17,016 nucleotides of DNA from Coriobacteriaceae bacterium (GTDB lineage Bacteria > Actinomycetota > Coriobacteriia > Coriobacteriales > Eggerthellaceae). Of this stretch, positions 7,552 to 14,485 are shown piece after piece. Location of the stretch: the NCBI GenBank assembly GCA_015062635.1, contig SUUF01000022.1, positions 1-17,016 of the forward strand, in the 5' to 3' direction. A model generated the notes under the pieces. The model saw only the letters and a program-made list of their open reading frames with translations, was not told the origin of the DNA and searched no databases. A program made the translations under genes and the position numbers. Within the stretch, counting starts at the first letter, position 1; each line of letters starts with the position of its first letter.

Positions 7552-8331
7552 TTAGTTACCGGTCGCGGGGGCATCCACGCCCTCGGCTGCGGGGGTATCC
7601 GCACCTTCGGCCGCGGCGGCGTCCGCGCCTTCGGCTGCGGGGGCATCCACGCCCTCGGCTGCGGCGGCGTCCCCGGCCTCAGGAGCATCTTGGGCCTGGC
7701 CTTCCGCATCGGCGCCCTCATCGGCGGGTCCCTCGTCGACGGGACCCTCGTCGGCAAGGGCGAACTCGTAGTCGTCGCCGTAGTAGTAGCGCGCGATCAT
7801 CGCGAGCTCGTCGGCTTTCTGCTCACGAGTCACCTCGACCCATTCAGGCGACTCAAGCGAATCGAGCACCGTGTAATTGCCCTCCGCATCCCACGAGCCC
7901 ACGCGCCCGCCTTCCTCGGCGCGCTCGACCGTGTAATAGGCGATCCGCTCGAAGTCCTTATCGAACACCAGGTAAATGCGGTAGCAAAGCCCCACGAACT
8001 CGGGCACGGGCAGCACGGCGCGCAAGATGAAGTCGCCCCGGTCGGTCTTGCCGGTGGCCACGTTATACGGCCCCGCCCCATAGCGGGTCTTCACCTTCAT
8101 GTCTTTCATGGCCTCGTAATGCAGCTCGCACAAGCCGTATTCCGACATGAGCGCATCGACGAACCCCGTCGGGTTGTTGAAGAAGAAGTCGCGGAACATA
8201 TGGTGTTCCGCCTCGTAACGCGCACGCCCGAGGTTCGATGCGGTATACGGCTGCGGCGTCAAATCGGCCGCAAGCTCCTCGGCAACGACCTGGTCTTCGG
8301 TTTTCATGACCTTCTTCAAGAACCCAAACAT
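7552..8331 (-). CDS. Hypothetical protein with Ala/Glu-rich octapeptide-repeat tail
   Basis: This 259-residue cytoplasmic protein starts MFGFLKKVMK, supported by aggag 5 nt before the ATG. Residues 1 to about 190 look globular, with aromatic and charged residues (HHMFRDFFFNNPTGFVDALM, FVGLCYRIYLVFDKDFERI, KADELAMIARYYYGDDYEF). I recognise no family or catalytic motif. The C-terminal 65 residues are low-complexity and acidic, ending in four 8-residue units of the form EGVDAPAA (residues 226-257), encoded by a 24-bp DNA repeat. The frame is open upstream to 8412, but that region lacks a ribosome-binding site. The gene is divergent from the ECF sigma factor gene across a 201-bp gap, so the two may share a control region. 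Confidence 0.8.
   Translation of the reverse strand: MFGFLKKVMKTEDQVVAEELAADLTPQPYTASNLGRARYEAEHHMFRDFFFNNPTGFVDALMSEYGLCELHYEAMKDMKVKTRYGAGPYNVATGKTDRGDFILRAVLPVPEFVGLCYRIYLVFDKDFERIAYYTVERAEEGGRVGSWDAEGNYTVLDSLESPEWVEVTREQKADELAMIARYYYGDDYEFALADEGPVDEGPADEGADAEGQAQDAPEAGDAAAAEGVDAPAAEGADAAAAEGADTPAAEGVDAPATGN
7558..7653. repeat. 24-bp in-frame tandem repeat (4 units) inside the hypothetical gene
   Basis: Four imperfect 24-bp units encode EGVDAPAA, EGADAAAA, EGADTPAA and EGVDAPAT on the minus strand. The period is a multiple of three, so changes in unit number would keep the frame. The first and fourth units are nearly identical, consistent with recent slippage or unequal exchange. Confidence 0.85.
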
Positions 8332-8532
8332 GCTCGCTCCTGTCTTCTGGGGCTTCCCATTGTAACGGCTCGGCCGGCCCCACCGCCGCTCGCCCGCCGG
8401 GAAACACATCACGCGCGATAATTTGCGCTAAACGAACGCATCTTCGATGCGCCGCGAGAAATTCCCCCTGCTTCCGACAATACGCGCACGTCATTCGTGT
8501 TGTATGGTGAAGGACGGGGAAGGGAGGTCCCG

Positions 8533-9015
8533 ATGGATGCGGCCACCGACATCGAAGGCGTCTTCACACGGCAAGTGAAGACGGTCTACCGGCTGTGCTT
8601 CTCGTACCTGGGACAACATGCCGAAGCCGAGGACGCGACCCAGGCGGTGTTCATGAAGCTCGTGGTCGCGCCGCGCACGTTCGCCGACGCCGAGCACGAG
8701 AAGGCCTGGCTGCTGCGCGTCGCCGCCAACCATTGCAAGGACGTGCTGAAGAGCGCCCGGGTGAAGCGGGCGGCGGAACTGCCACCCGACCTGCCCGAAC
8801 AGGCTGCTCCCCCCGAGCACGGCGACCTGCTGCAGGCGGTGCTCGCCCTGCCCGACCTCTACAAGGACTGCGTCTACCTGCATTATTACGAAGGGTACAA
8901 GACCGACGAGATCGCCGCGATGACCCAAACCCCGCCTTCGACCGTACGCAACCGCCTGCGCGATGCCCGCGCGCTGCTGAAGACCGCATTGGAAGGTGAG
9001 GGAAATGACCGCTAA
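8533..9015 (+). CDS. ECF-type RNA polymerase sigma factor
   Basis: The 160-residue product has the two-domain layout of extracytoplasmic-function sigma factors. Sigma region 2 (residues 8-75) reads FTRQVKTVYRLCFSYLGQHAEAEDATQAVFMKL, and EKAWLLRVAANHCKDVLK follows. Region 4 (about 102-155) reads LPDLYKDCVYLHYYEGYKTDEIAAM, then a helix-turn-helix TPPSTVRNRLRDARALLK that would read the -35 element. The start at 8533 has an excellent ribosome-binding site (agggagg at 8521-8527, 5 nt spacing); the upstream ATG-like start at 8497 lacks one. The 3' end overlaps the next gene by 11 nt, which implies translational coupling with a membrane VWA protein, the probable anti-sigma partner. Autoregulation is typical of this class but was not shown here. 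Confidence 0.93.
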   Translation: MDAATDIEGVFTRQVKTVYRLCFSYLGQHAEAEDATQAVFMKLVVAPRTFADAEHEKAWLLRVAANHCKDVLKSARVKRAAELPPDLPEQAAPPEHGDLLQAVLALPDLYKDCVYLHYYEGYKTDEIAAMTQTPPSTVRNRLRDARALLKTALEGEGNDR

Positions 9016-10945
9016 CACCGCCCGCGAACACGAAGACCAGGCCTTCGAGCAGGCGCTTCGCGGCGCCTATGAGGAAATGGACCCGACCCCCGAAGCCGAG
9101 GCGCGCATGCTCGCGGCCCTGAAGGCCGCACAGGAAGACGCCGGCGGCAAGCAGCCCGAGGCGGAAGCCCCCGGCGCCGCCGAGCAGCCCGAGGCGGAAG
9201 CCCCCGGCGCCATCGAGCAGCCCGAGGCGGAAGCCCCCGGCGCCGCCGAACCCGCCAAATCGGCCCGGAAACGCATCGCGCCCTGGAAAGTGGCCCTGCC
9301 CGCCGCCGCATGCCTCGTGCTCGCGGCCATCGGCATCGGAGCCGTGATGTCGCAGCCCGCCGACCTCGTGGAACCTCCCGCACCGAGCTCGCCTGAGGTG
9401 ATAGAGCCGAAAGCCGGCGCCAATTCCGCACCCGACACCGGCCCGTCGATGGCGGTAGAAGAGCTGACAACCGGCGATGGCGCGTACCTCGGCGAGGCTG
9501 ACCTCATCGACGACGGCCTGCTCCCCTACCCCGGCGACCCCAACACCGAGGAATACAGCGCCGTGGATGAAACCGGCTTCGTCTCGACAGCCACCTCGCC
9601 GCTCTCGACGGTCTCGGCCGATGTCGACACCGCCTCGTATGCGAACCTGCGCCGCCTCATTCGAAACGGATGCACCCTGAACGAGCTGCCGAGCGGATCG
9701 GCGCGCATCGAGGAGATGCTGAATTACTTCGATTACGGCTATGCCGCGCCGGTTGGCGACGACCGCTTCAGCATGCAGGCGCGCGTGGGCGCCTGCCCCT
9801 GGAACCCCGACACACAGCTGCTCGTGCTCGGCTTCGCCACGGCGCGGGAAACCGAGGACAAACCCGCCAACCTGGTGTTTCTCATCGATGTGTCGGGTTC
9901 GATGAACAGCGCGGACAAGCTCGACCTGCTGCAGGATTCCTTCGCGACGCTGCTCGAGCACCTCGACGGCGACGACCGCGTGAGCATCGTCACCTATTCC
10001 GGCCAGGAAGAAGTGGTGCTCGAGGGCGCGAAGGGCGATGACGACAAGGCCATCCTGCGCGCCATCTACCGCCTGAAGGCCGATGGCTCGACCAACGGCG
10101 AGGCGGGCCTGCGGATGGCCTACGAGGTGGCCGAGCGCAATCGCATCGAAGGCGGCGTGAACCGCATCGTGATGGCGTCGGACGGCGACCTGAACGTGGG
10201 CATGACGAGCGAATCGGACCTGCACGATTTCGTGGACGAGAAACGCGAGAGCGGCATCTACCTGAGCGTCCTGGGTTTCGGCACCGGCAACTTCAAGGAC
10301 AACAAGATGGAGACGATCGCCGACCACGGCAACGGCTCGTACCATTACATCGACTCCATCGAGGAGGCCGAGCACGTGCTTTCCGACAAGCTCATGCAGA
10401 ACGTCGTGCCCTTCGCCGACGACGTGAAGGTGCAGGTGGAATTCAACCCGGCCACCGTGAAGGGATACCGGCTCATCGGCTACGAGAACCGCACGATGAC
10501 CGATTCCGACTTCCTCGACGACACGAAGGATGCGGGCGACATCGGCCCGAACGCCCAGTTCACCGTCGCGTACGAGGTCGTGCCCACCGGCTCGGCGATG
10601 GAGGTGCCCACGCCCGAACTGAAATACTCGCAAGCCCCGGCCGCCTCGGGCGACGAGATTGCCACCTGTAGCCTGCGCTACCGCGCTTTCGACGACGGCC
10701 AAGTGCACCAGCAGGAGCTCGCCGTTCGCGGCGATGAGGGCACCGACGACGACTGGAAGTTCGCCGCGAGCGTGATCGAGCTCGGCATGGCCGCACGCGA
10801 TTCCGAATTCGCCGGCACGTCGACGGGCGAGACCGCGTTGCGGCTGCTCGACGGCCTGGAGCTGAACGAGCAGCGCCAAGCGTATCGCGACCTCGTGGAA
10901 GAGGCCCTCGGCAACGACGGTGAGCCGTCCGCCATCGACGACTAG
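9005..10945 (+). CDS. Single-pass membrane VWA/YfbK-domain protein, probable anti-sigma or sensor partner of the ECF sigma factor
   Basis: This 646-residue protein has a cytoplasmic N-terminus (1-92), one membrane segment (about 95-115, VALPAAACLVLAAIGIGAVM) and a large outer part. The cytoplasmic part starts with an acidic helical stretch (EDQAFEQALRGAYEEMDPTPEAEARML) and then three 11-residue repeats. The outer part matches the YfbK pattern: an N-terminal VWA-associated region (YADVDTASYANLRRLI-like, EEMLNYFDYGY), a VWA domain with a metal site (DVSGSM, Asp295/Ser297/Ser299; Thr363; Asp393) and a C-terminal YfbK-type domain to the end. It overlaps the sigma factor gene, with ggaagg 8 nt before ATG 9005. 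It has no zinc-binding HxxxCxxC anti-sigma motif, so an anti-sigma role is inferred from position and topology only. Confidence 0.9.
   Translation: MTANTAREHEDQAFEQALRGAYEEMDPTPEAEARMLAALKAAQEDAGGKQPEAEAPGAAEQPEAEAPGAIEQPEAEAPGAAEPAKSARKRIAPWKVALPAAACLVLAAIGIGAVMSQPADLVEPPAPSSPEVIEPKAGANSAPDTGPSMAVEELTTGDGAYLGEADLIDDGLLPYPGDPNTEEYSAVDETGFVSTATSPLSTVSADVDTASYANLRRLIRNGCTLNELPSGSARIEEMLNYFDYGYAAPVGDDRFSMQARVGACPWNPDTQLLVLGFATARETEDKPANLVFLIDVSGSMNSADKLDLLQDSFATLLEHLDGDDRVSIVTYSGQEEVVLEGAKGDDDKAILRAIYRLKADGSTNGEAGLRMAYEVAERNRIEGGVNRIVMASDGDLNVGMTSESDLHDFVDEKRESGIYLSVLGFGTGNFKDNKMETIADHGNGSYHYIDSIEEAEHVLSDKLMQNVVPFADDVKVQVEFNPATVKGYRLIGYENRTMTDSDFLDDTKDAGDIGPNAQFTVAYEVVPTGSAMEVPTPELKYSQAPAASGDEIATCSLRYRAFDDGQVHQQELAVRGDEGTDDDWKFAASVIELGMAARDSEFAGTSTGETALRLLDGLELNEQRQAYRDLVEEALGNDGEPSAIDD
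9152..9250 (+). repeat. 33-bp in-frame tandem repeat (3 units) in the VWA gene
   Basis: Three almost identical 33-bp units each encode QPEAEAPGA plus AE or IE (residues 50-82), just before the membrane segment. The unit keeps the frame. The resulting Pro/Ala/Glu-rich linker would give variable reach between the cytoplasmic N-terminus and the membrane if copy number varies. Confidence 0.9.
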
Positions 10946-10955
10946 CGCGGCCAAA

Positions 10956-11135
10956 ACCTGACAAACCCCTCCGGTGACTTTGTCAGGTGCATCGCGTCCT
11001 ATCGACCTGACAAACCCCTCCGGTGACTTTGTCAGGTGCATCGGGGCCTATCGACCTGACAAACCCCTCCGGTGACTTTGTCAGGTGCATCGGGGCCTAT
11101 CGACCTGACAAACCCCTCCGGTGACTTTGTCAGGT
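10956..11135. repeat. Four-copy array of a 33-bp hairpin at exact 49-bp period
   Basis: Identical 33-bp units start at 10956, 11005, 11054 and 11103. Each has 10-bp inverted ends (acctgacaaa and tttgtcaggt) around a 13-nt loop cccctccggtgac. The 16-nt spacers are near-identical (gcatcgcgtcctatcg once, gcatcggggcctatcg twice), so the true unit is 49 bp. The array begins 10 nt after the stop of the VWA gene and ends about 60 nt before the promoter region of the GH2 gene. Each unit would fold as an RNA hairpin. A shorter echo (tttgtcaggcgcgaa) occurs twice at 13228-13258. Confidence 0.95.
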
Positions 11136-11193
11136 GCCGGTCGGCAGCGGGGGCCTCCCCTCCTGCCGATTCGGCATTTCCCCAGCCATCGGC

Positions 11194-11199
11194 TACAAT
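11194..11199 (+). promoter_or_regulatory. Probable -10 box of the GH2 gene
   Basis: tacaat (5 of 6 matches) lies 32 nt before ATG 11232, followed by a ribosome-binding site ggagga at 11219-11224. A weak -35-like ttcggc lies 18 nt upstream (11170-11175). This promoter would give the GH2 gene transcription independent of the sigma/VWA operon, separated from it by the hairpin array. Confidence 0.4.
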
Positions 11200-11231
11200 G
11201 ACGGAACCCGATATGAACGGAGGAATGGCGC

Positions 11232-13094
11232 ATGCTCGACATCAAACGCGTTTTGGCCGCAAAACCGAAGGAGCACGAAGACGTCGAGCTCATGCAGTTG
11301 CGCACCAGCTGGGGCCAAAGCATCGACCCCGCGCACGTGCTGGCCGAACATCCCACGCCCCAGTTCGCACGCGCCCACTACGAGGTGCTCAACGGCTGGT
11401 GGGACTACACCTTCGTGCGCGTGTCGTCGGGCGCGCCCGCCCCCGAAGCGCTTCCGCTCGTGGTGGACGGGGCGACCATCCCCGAAGCCGGCGCGTTCTC
11501 GCAGAAGATCCTCGTGCCGTTCTCTCCCGAGGCGGCGCTTTCCGGCGTGTTGCGTCAGCTGCAGCCCGGCGAACTGCTGTGGTACCGCCGCACGTTCGCG
11601 GCACCGGCGCTCGCGAACGGCGACAGGCTCCTGCTTCACTTCCAGGCAGTCGACCACACCTGCTCGGTGCGCGTGAACGGCACCACGGTGGGCGGCCATG
11701 CCGGCGGATACACCCCCTTCGCGCTCGACATAACGAACTACCTGGTGGAAGGTGAAAACGAGCTGCTCGTGTGCGTCGCCGACTCGAGCGAGGCCGGCGG
11801 CCAGGTGCGCGGCAAGCAGCGCCTCGACCGCGGCGACATCTGGTACACGGCCCAAAGCGGAATCTGGCAGACCGTCTGGCTGGAAATCGTGCCCGCGAAC
11901 CGCATCGACCGCATCCACCTGTTCACCGACGCGGCCGAGGGCAGCATCGCCATCGACGCGTTCTTCCGCGACAGCGAGCCGCGCGGCCACGGGATGCAGC
12001 TTTCGGTCGAGATCACGGACGCCGATGGAACCGTCGTGGCGGCGGGCACCTTGCCGGCCGATGGCGACATCTGCCACATGAAATTCCGCCTGAAGGCGCC
12101 GCACCTGTGGACGCCCGACGACCCGCACCTGTACACGGTGCTGCTGACCTATGGGTCGGACGTCGTCTCGAGCTATTGCGGCCTGCGCAGCGTCGAGGTG
12201 GGACGCGATTCGCGCGGACGGGCACGGTTCTTCCTGAACGGCTCTCCGCTGTTCCTGAAAGGCGTGCTCGACCAGGGCTATTGGCCCGATGGCCTGATGA
12301 CCGCCCCGTCCGATGAGGCGCTCGTCTACGACATCGAGGCCGCCAAGGCCGCCGGCTTCAACATGATGCGCAAGCACATCAAGATCGAGGCCGAGCGCTG
12401 GTACTACCACTGCGACCGGCTTGGCATGCTCGTGTGGCAGGACATGGTGAACGGCGGCGACGGCGAGATGCACCAGTGGCAATGGAGCTACAAGCCCACG
12501 CTCTTCAAGGCGAGCTGGAGCCGCTACGCCGACGACACGCCCGAGCACCAGCGCGAGCTCGGCGCCGATTCGGCCCACTACCAGAAGGAATGGAACCGCA
12601 CCTGCGAGGAGAGCATCGAGCGGCTGATGGGGCATCCATGCATTGTCACCTGGGTGCTCTTCAACGAGGGGTGGGGGCAGTTCGACTCGGCCGCGGCGCT
12701 CGAGCGCGCGCGGGCCGTCGACGCCACGCGGCCCATCGATGCGGTGAGCGGCTGGTACGACGAGGGCGCGGGCGACTACAAGAGCGAGCACAACTACTTC
12801 CGCTCGCTGCGGGTGTCGCGCGATGCCGCGCGGCGCGCGTTCGTGATCTCGGAGTGCGGCGGTTTGACGCTGCAGGTGGAAGGCCACAGCTCGCTGCCGG
12901 CAGCCTATGGGTATGCCGCCTATGACGACCCGGCCGCCTGGGCCGCCGACCTGCGCAAGACGCTCGCGCGGCTGGACGGCCTCGAGGCGCGCGGGCTTGC
13001 CGGCTACGTGTACACCCAGCTCAGCGACATCGAGGAAGAGACGAACGGCATCCTCACCTACGACCGCCGCGTGAACAAGCTGGATTTGGGCTAA
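11232..13094 (+). CDS. Glycoside hydrolase family 2 protein (beta-galactosidase/beta-glucuronidase-like)
   Basis: This 620-residue protein has no signal peptide and so acts in the cytoplasm. The domain order is that of GH2. First is a sugar-binding jelly roll (about 45-225: LLWYRRTFAAP, VRVNGTTVGGHAGGYTPF, DIWYTAQSGIWQTVWLE). An immunoglobulin-like domain follows (about 230-330), then a TIM barrel starting FFLNGSPLFLKGVLDQGYWPDG. The acid/base is Glu479 in VLFNEGWGQF and the nucleophile is Glu541 in FVISECGGL. The family splits beta-linked galactose, glucuronic acid or mannose, and the exact sugar is not evident. No transporter lies nearby, so substrate uptake must be encoded elsewhere. ATG 11232 has ggagga 7 nt upstream. 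The TAA stop lies inside a 21-bp tandem repeat. Confidence 0.92.
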   Translation: MLDIKRVLAAKPKEHEDVELMQLRTSWGQSIDPAHVLAEHPTPQFARAHYEVLNGWWDYTFVRVSSGAPAPEALPLVVDGATIPEAGAFSQKILVPFSPEAALSGVLRQLQPGELLWYRRTFAAPALANGDRLLLHFQAVDHTCSVRVNGTTVGGHAGGYTPFALDITNYLVEGENELLVCVADSSEAGGQVRGKQRLDRGDIWYTAQSGIWQTVWLEIVPANRIDRIHLFTDAAEGSIAIDAFFRDSEPRGHGMQLSVEITDADGTVVAAGTLPADGDICHMKFRLKAPHLWTPDDPHLYTVLLTYGSDVVSSYCGLRSVEVGRDSRGRARFFLNGSPLFLKGVLDQGYWPDGLMTAPSDEALVYDIEAAKAAGFNMMRKHIKIEAERWYYHCDRLGMLVWQDMVNGGDGEMHQWQWSYKPTLFKASWSRYADDTPEHQRELGADSAHYQKEWNRTCEESIERLMGHPCIVTWVLFNEGWGQFDSAAALERARAVDATRPIDAVSGWYDEGAGDYKSEHNYFRSLRVSRDAARRAFVISECGGLTLQVEGHSSLPAAYGYAAYDDPAAWAADLRKTLARLDGLEARGLAGYVYTQLSDIEEETNGILTYDRRVNKLDLG

Positions 13095-13151
13095 CCCGTA
13101 TCGGGTTTGGGCTAACCCGAATCGGATTCTGGCTGACCCGCATCGGGTTTG
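13089..13151. repeat. 21-bp tandem repeat (3 units) overlapping the GH2 stop codon
   Basis: Units start at 13089, 13110 and 13131 with the pattern ggctaacccg, then a short spacer and cgggttt; a fourth partial unit starts at 13152. Each contains a small palindrome, acccg-nat-cgggt or a near match. The stop codon TAA of the GH2 gene lies inside the first unit, and the second unit repeats the same ggctaa. The third has ggctga, also a stop in the same frame, so stop codons recur every 21 bp. Confidence 0.85.
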
Positions 13152-13158
13152 GGCTTCG

Positions 13159-13364
13159 GCCCACCCCGCACCGCAATTCGGGCAGCGCGGCGCAAGGCGT
13201 CCCCGCGTATGGATCTTGGACGGTGGGTTTGTCAGGCGCGAAGTTTGTCAGGCGCGAAACACGCTCTGCCGCTTCCAGATTGCATGGCGCAGCACGAAAG
13301 CGGCCGCCGAAGACGATGGCCCATGCATCGTCTTGAGCGTGCCGGGCGTTTACCTGCATATCAA
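13159..13364. other. Convergent intergenic region between GH2 and lipoprotein genes
   Basis: The 353-bp gap 13095-13447 between converging genes holds the tandem repeat above, a duplicated 15-mer and two hairpins. The 15-mer tttgtcaggcgcgaa occurs at 13228-13242 and 13244-13258. A perfect 9-bp inverted repeat (aagacgatg / catcgtctt) spans 13310-13334 with a 7-nt loop. No coding signal was seen on either strand. Confidence 0.5.
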
Positions 13365-13405
13365 AGGAATCCCGCGGGCATGGTCGGCATGCCCGCGGGA
13401 TTCCT
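13365..13405 (-). terminator. Strong perfect hairpin, probable terminator of the lipoprotein gene
   Basis: ggaatcccgcgggcatg at 13366-13382 is perfectly complementary to 13388-13404 across a 5-nt loop (gtcgg), with one more A:T pair outside, giving 18 pairs. Read on the minus strand, the stem is followed by ctttgatat, a short T-rich tail. It starts 43 nt past the stop of the minus-strand lipoprotein gene. It may also stop read-through from the GH2 gene on the other strand. Confidence 0.65.
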
Positions 13406-13447
13406 CGATTGCCCGTCCGCGCTTCGTTGGAAAACGATGACGGAGCG

Positions 13448-14290
13448 CTATTCGGTATACGTCGGCTGCTCGGTGTAGGTCTGGTCGTAAGCGCCGGTAT
13501 CGGTGTAGGCCTGGTCGTAGGTCTGGGTGTAATTCTGGTCGTACGATTGATCGTAGCCCTGATTGTAATTCTGGTCGTAGCCCTGGTCGTAAGTGCCCTC
13601 GGCGGGAGCCTGCTCCCACGTTGCGGCCTCGGCTTGCGCCTGGGCCGCCGCCGCAGCCTCGGCTTCGGCACGCGCGGCCTCCTCGGCGCGCGCGGCCTCT
13701 TCAGCGGCCTTCTTCTCCTCGGCGGCCTTCTTCTCGGCAGCCGCCTTCTTCTCTTGCGCGGCCTTCACCGCCGCCGCGCGCGCGATCAGGTCGTTTTCGT
13801 GCTCGAGGGTGCTTTTCTCCTTGTCGTCGACCACATACGTGAAGTAGGCCATCTCGTCATCGCGGCACAGCTCGGCCGAATCGAACGCCGAGAAATCGAT
13901 ATCGTGCAGCACGTACTTCTTCTTCCCCGCCTTCACGATGAGGTCGGAAACCTCGAGCTCGTTTTGCATCGGAATGAACACGAGCGCCTCGCCGCCATCG
14001 GGCCATTGGCCATGCAGGGGCAGCTTCACCACCGTGTCATTCGAACCGGCGATGCGCAGCTTCACCGACGTGACCTCGCTCCCGAGCCGGTTCAAGACGA
14101 CGATGCCCTTCGTGGCATCGGCCTGCGCGCCCACCGTGACCAGCGTCGATTGCGACGATGCCGCGGCTTCGCTCGAAGCAGCGCCATCGCCCGACGCGGC
14201 GGTGTTCGAGCATGCGGTAACGAAAAGCGCACCCGATACGAGGAGCGCCACGAGCAACGAGGCCGAAGCCTTCGCCTTCACCTGCTTCAT
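13448..14290 (-). CDS. Surface lipoprotein with helical stalk and Tyr-Asp-Gln repeat tail
   Basis: This 280-residue protein starts with a lipoprotein signal peptide (MKQVKAKASASLLVALLVSG, lipobox VTAC, lipid-attached Cys27), so it is anchored on the outer face of the membrane. A Ser/Ala-rich spacer (28-50) leads to a globular domain (about 51-155; VVLNRLGSEVTSVKLRI, VKAGKKKYVLHDIDFS) that I do not recognise. Residues 160-225 form a Lys/Ala/Glu-rich, TolA-like helix. The tail 234-280 is a Tyr-rich repeat (YDQGYDQNYNQGYDQSYDQN and so on, mostly 4-residue units). The start at 14290 has aaagga 6 nt upstream. The gene is divergent from the asparaginase gene. A role in adhesion, wall binding or assembly is possible but unproven. 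Confidence 0.87.
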   Translation of the reverse strand: MKQVKAKASASLLVALLVSGALFVTACSNTAASGDGAASSEAAASSQSTLVTVGAQADATKGIVVLNRLGSEVTSVKLRIAGSNDTVVKLPLHGQWPDGGEALVFIPMQNELEVSDLIVKAGKKKYVLHDIDFSAFDSAELCRDDEMAYFTYVVDDKEKSTLEHENDLIARAAAVKAAQEKKAAAEKKAAEEKKAAEEAARAEEAARAEAEAAAAAQAQAEAATWEQAPAEGTYDQGYDQNYNQGYDQSYDQNYTQTYDQAYTDTGAYDQTYTEQPTYTE

Positions 14291-14447
14291 CTTTGGTCCT
14301 TTCCGTGAAGAACGGCACCCGCCAAGCGGATGCGTCGCACCCCATGGTAGCGCAGGATGCGCGGTTTGCCCCGGGCGCGGCGCCGTCAAGGGAAAATCGA
14401 TAGACGAGATACGCCAACCGGCATACGCCGCTCCGCTTCCCATGCGG

Positions 14448-14453
14448 TATCAT
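14448..14453 (+). promoter_or_regulatory. Possible -10 box of the asparaginase gene
   Basis: tatcat (5 of 6 matches) lies 32 nt before ATG 14486, which has its own aaggag ribosome-binding site at 14475-14480. The distance matches that seen for the GH2 gene, but no clear -35 element is present. Confidence 0.3.
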
Positions 14454-14485
14454 CGCTGCATCGGCGTACGAACGAAGGAGCGAAG

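Noticed and set aside
8651..11041. 796-residue minus-strand open frame
   Set aside because: It is a shadow of the sigma factor and VWA genes in GC-rich DNA, with no domain and no ribosome-binding site.
10956..11135. CRISPR array
   Set aside because: The spacers are nearly identical and only 16 nt, the units are strong hairpins, and no cas gene is present.
13409..14308. 299-residue plus-strand open frame with a hydrophobic Val/Leu/Ile-rich start
   Set aside because: It is antisense to the lipoprotein gene; the hydrophobic pattern is the complement of the Tyr-Asp-Gln repeat codons.
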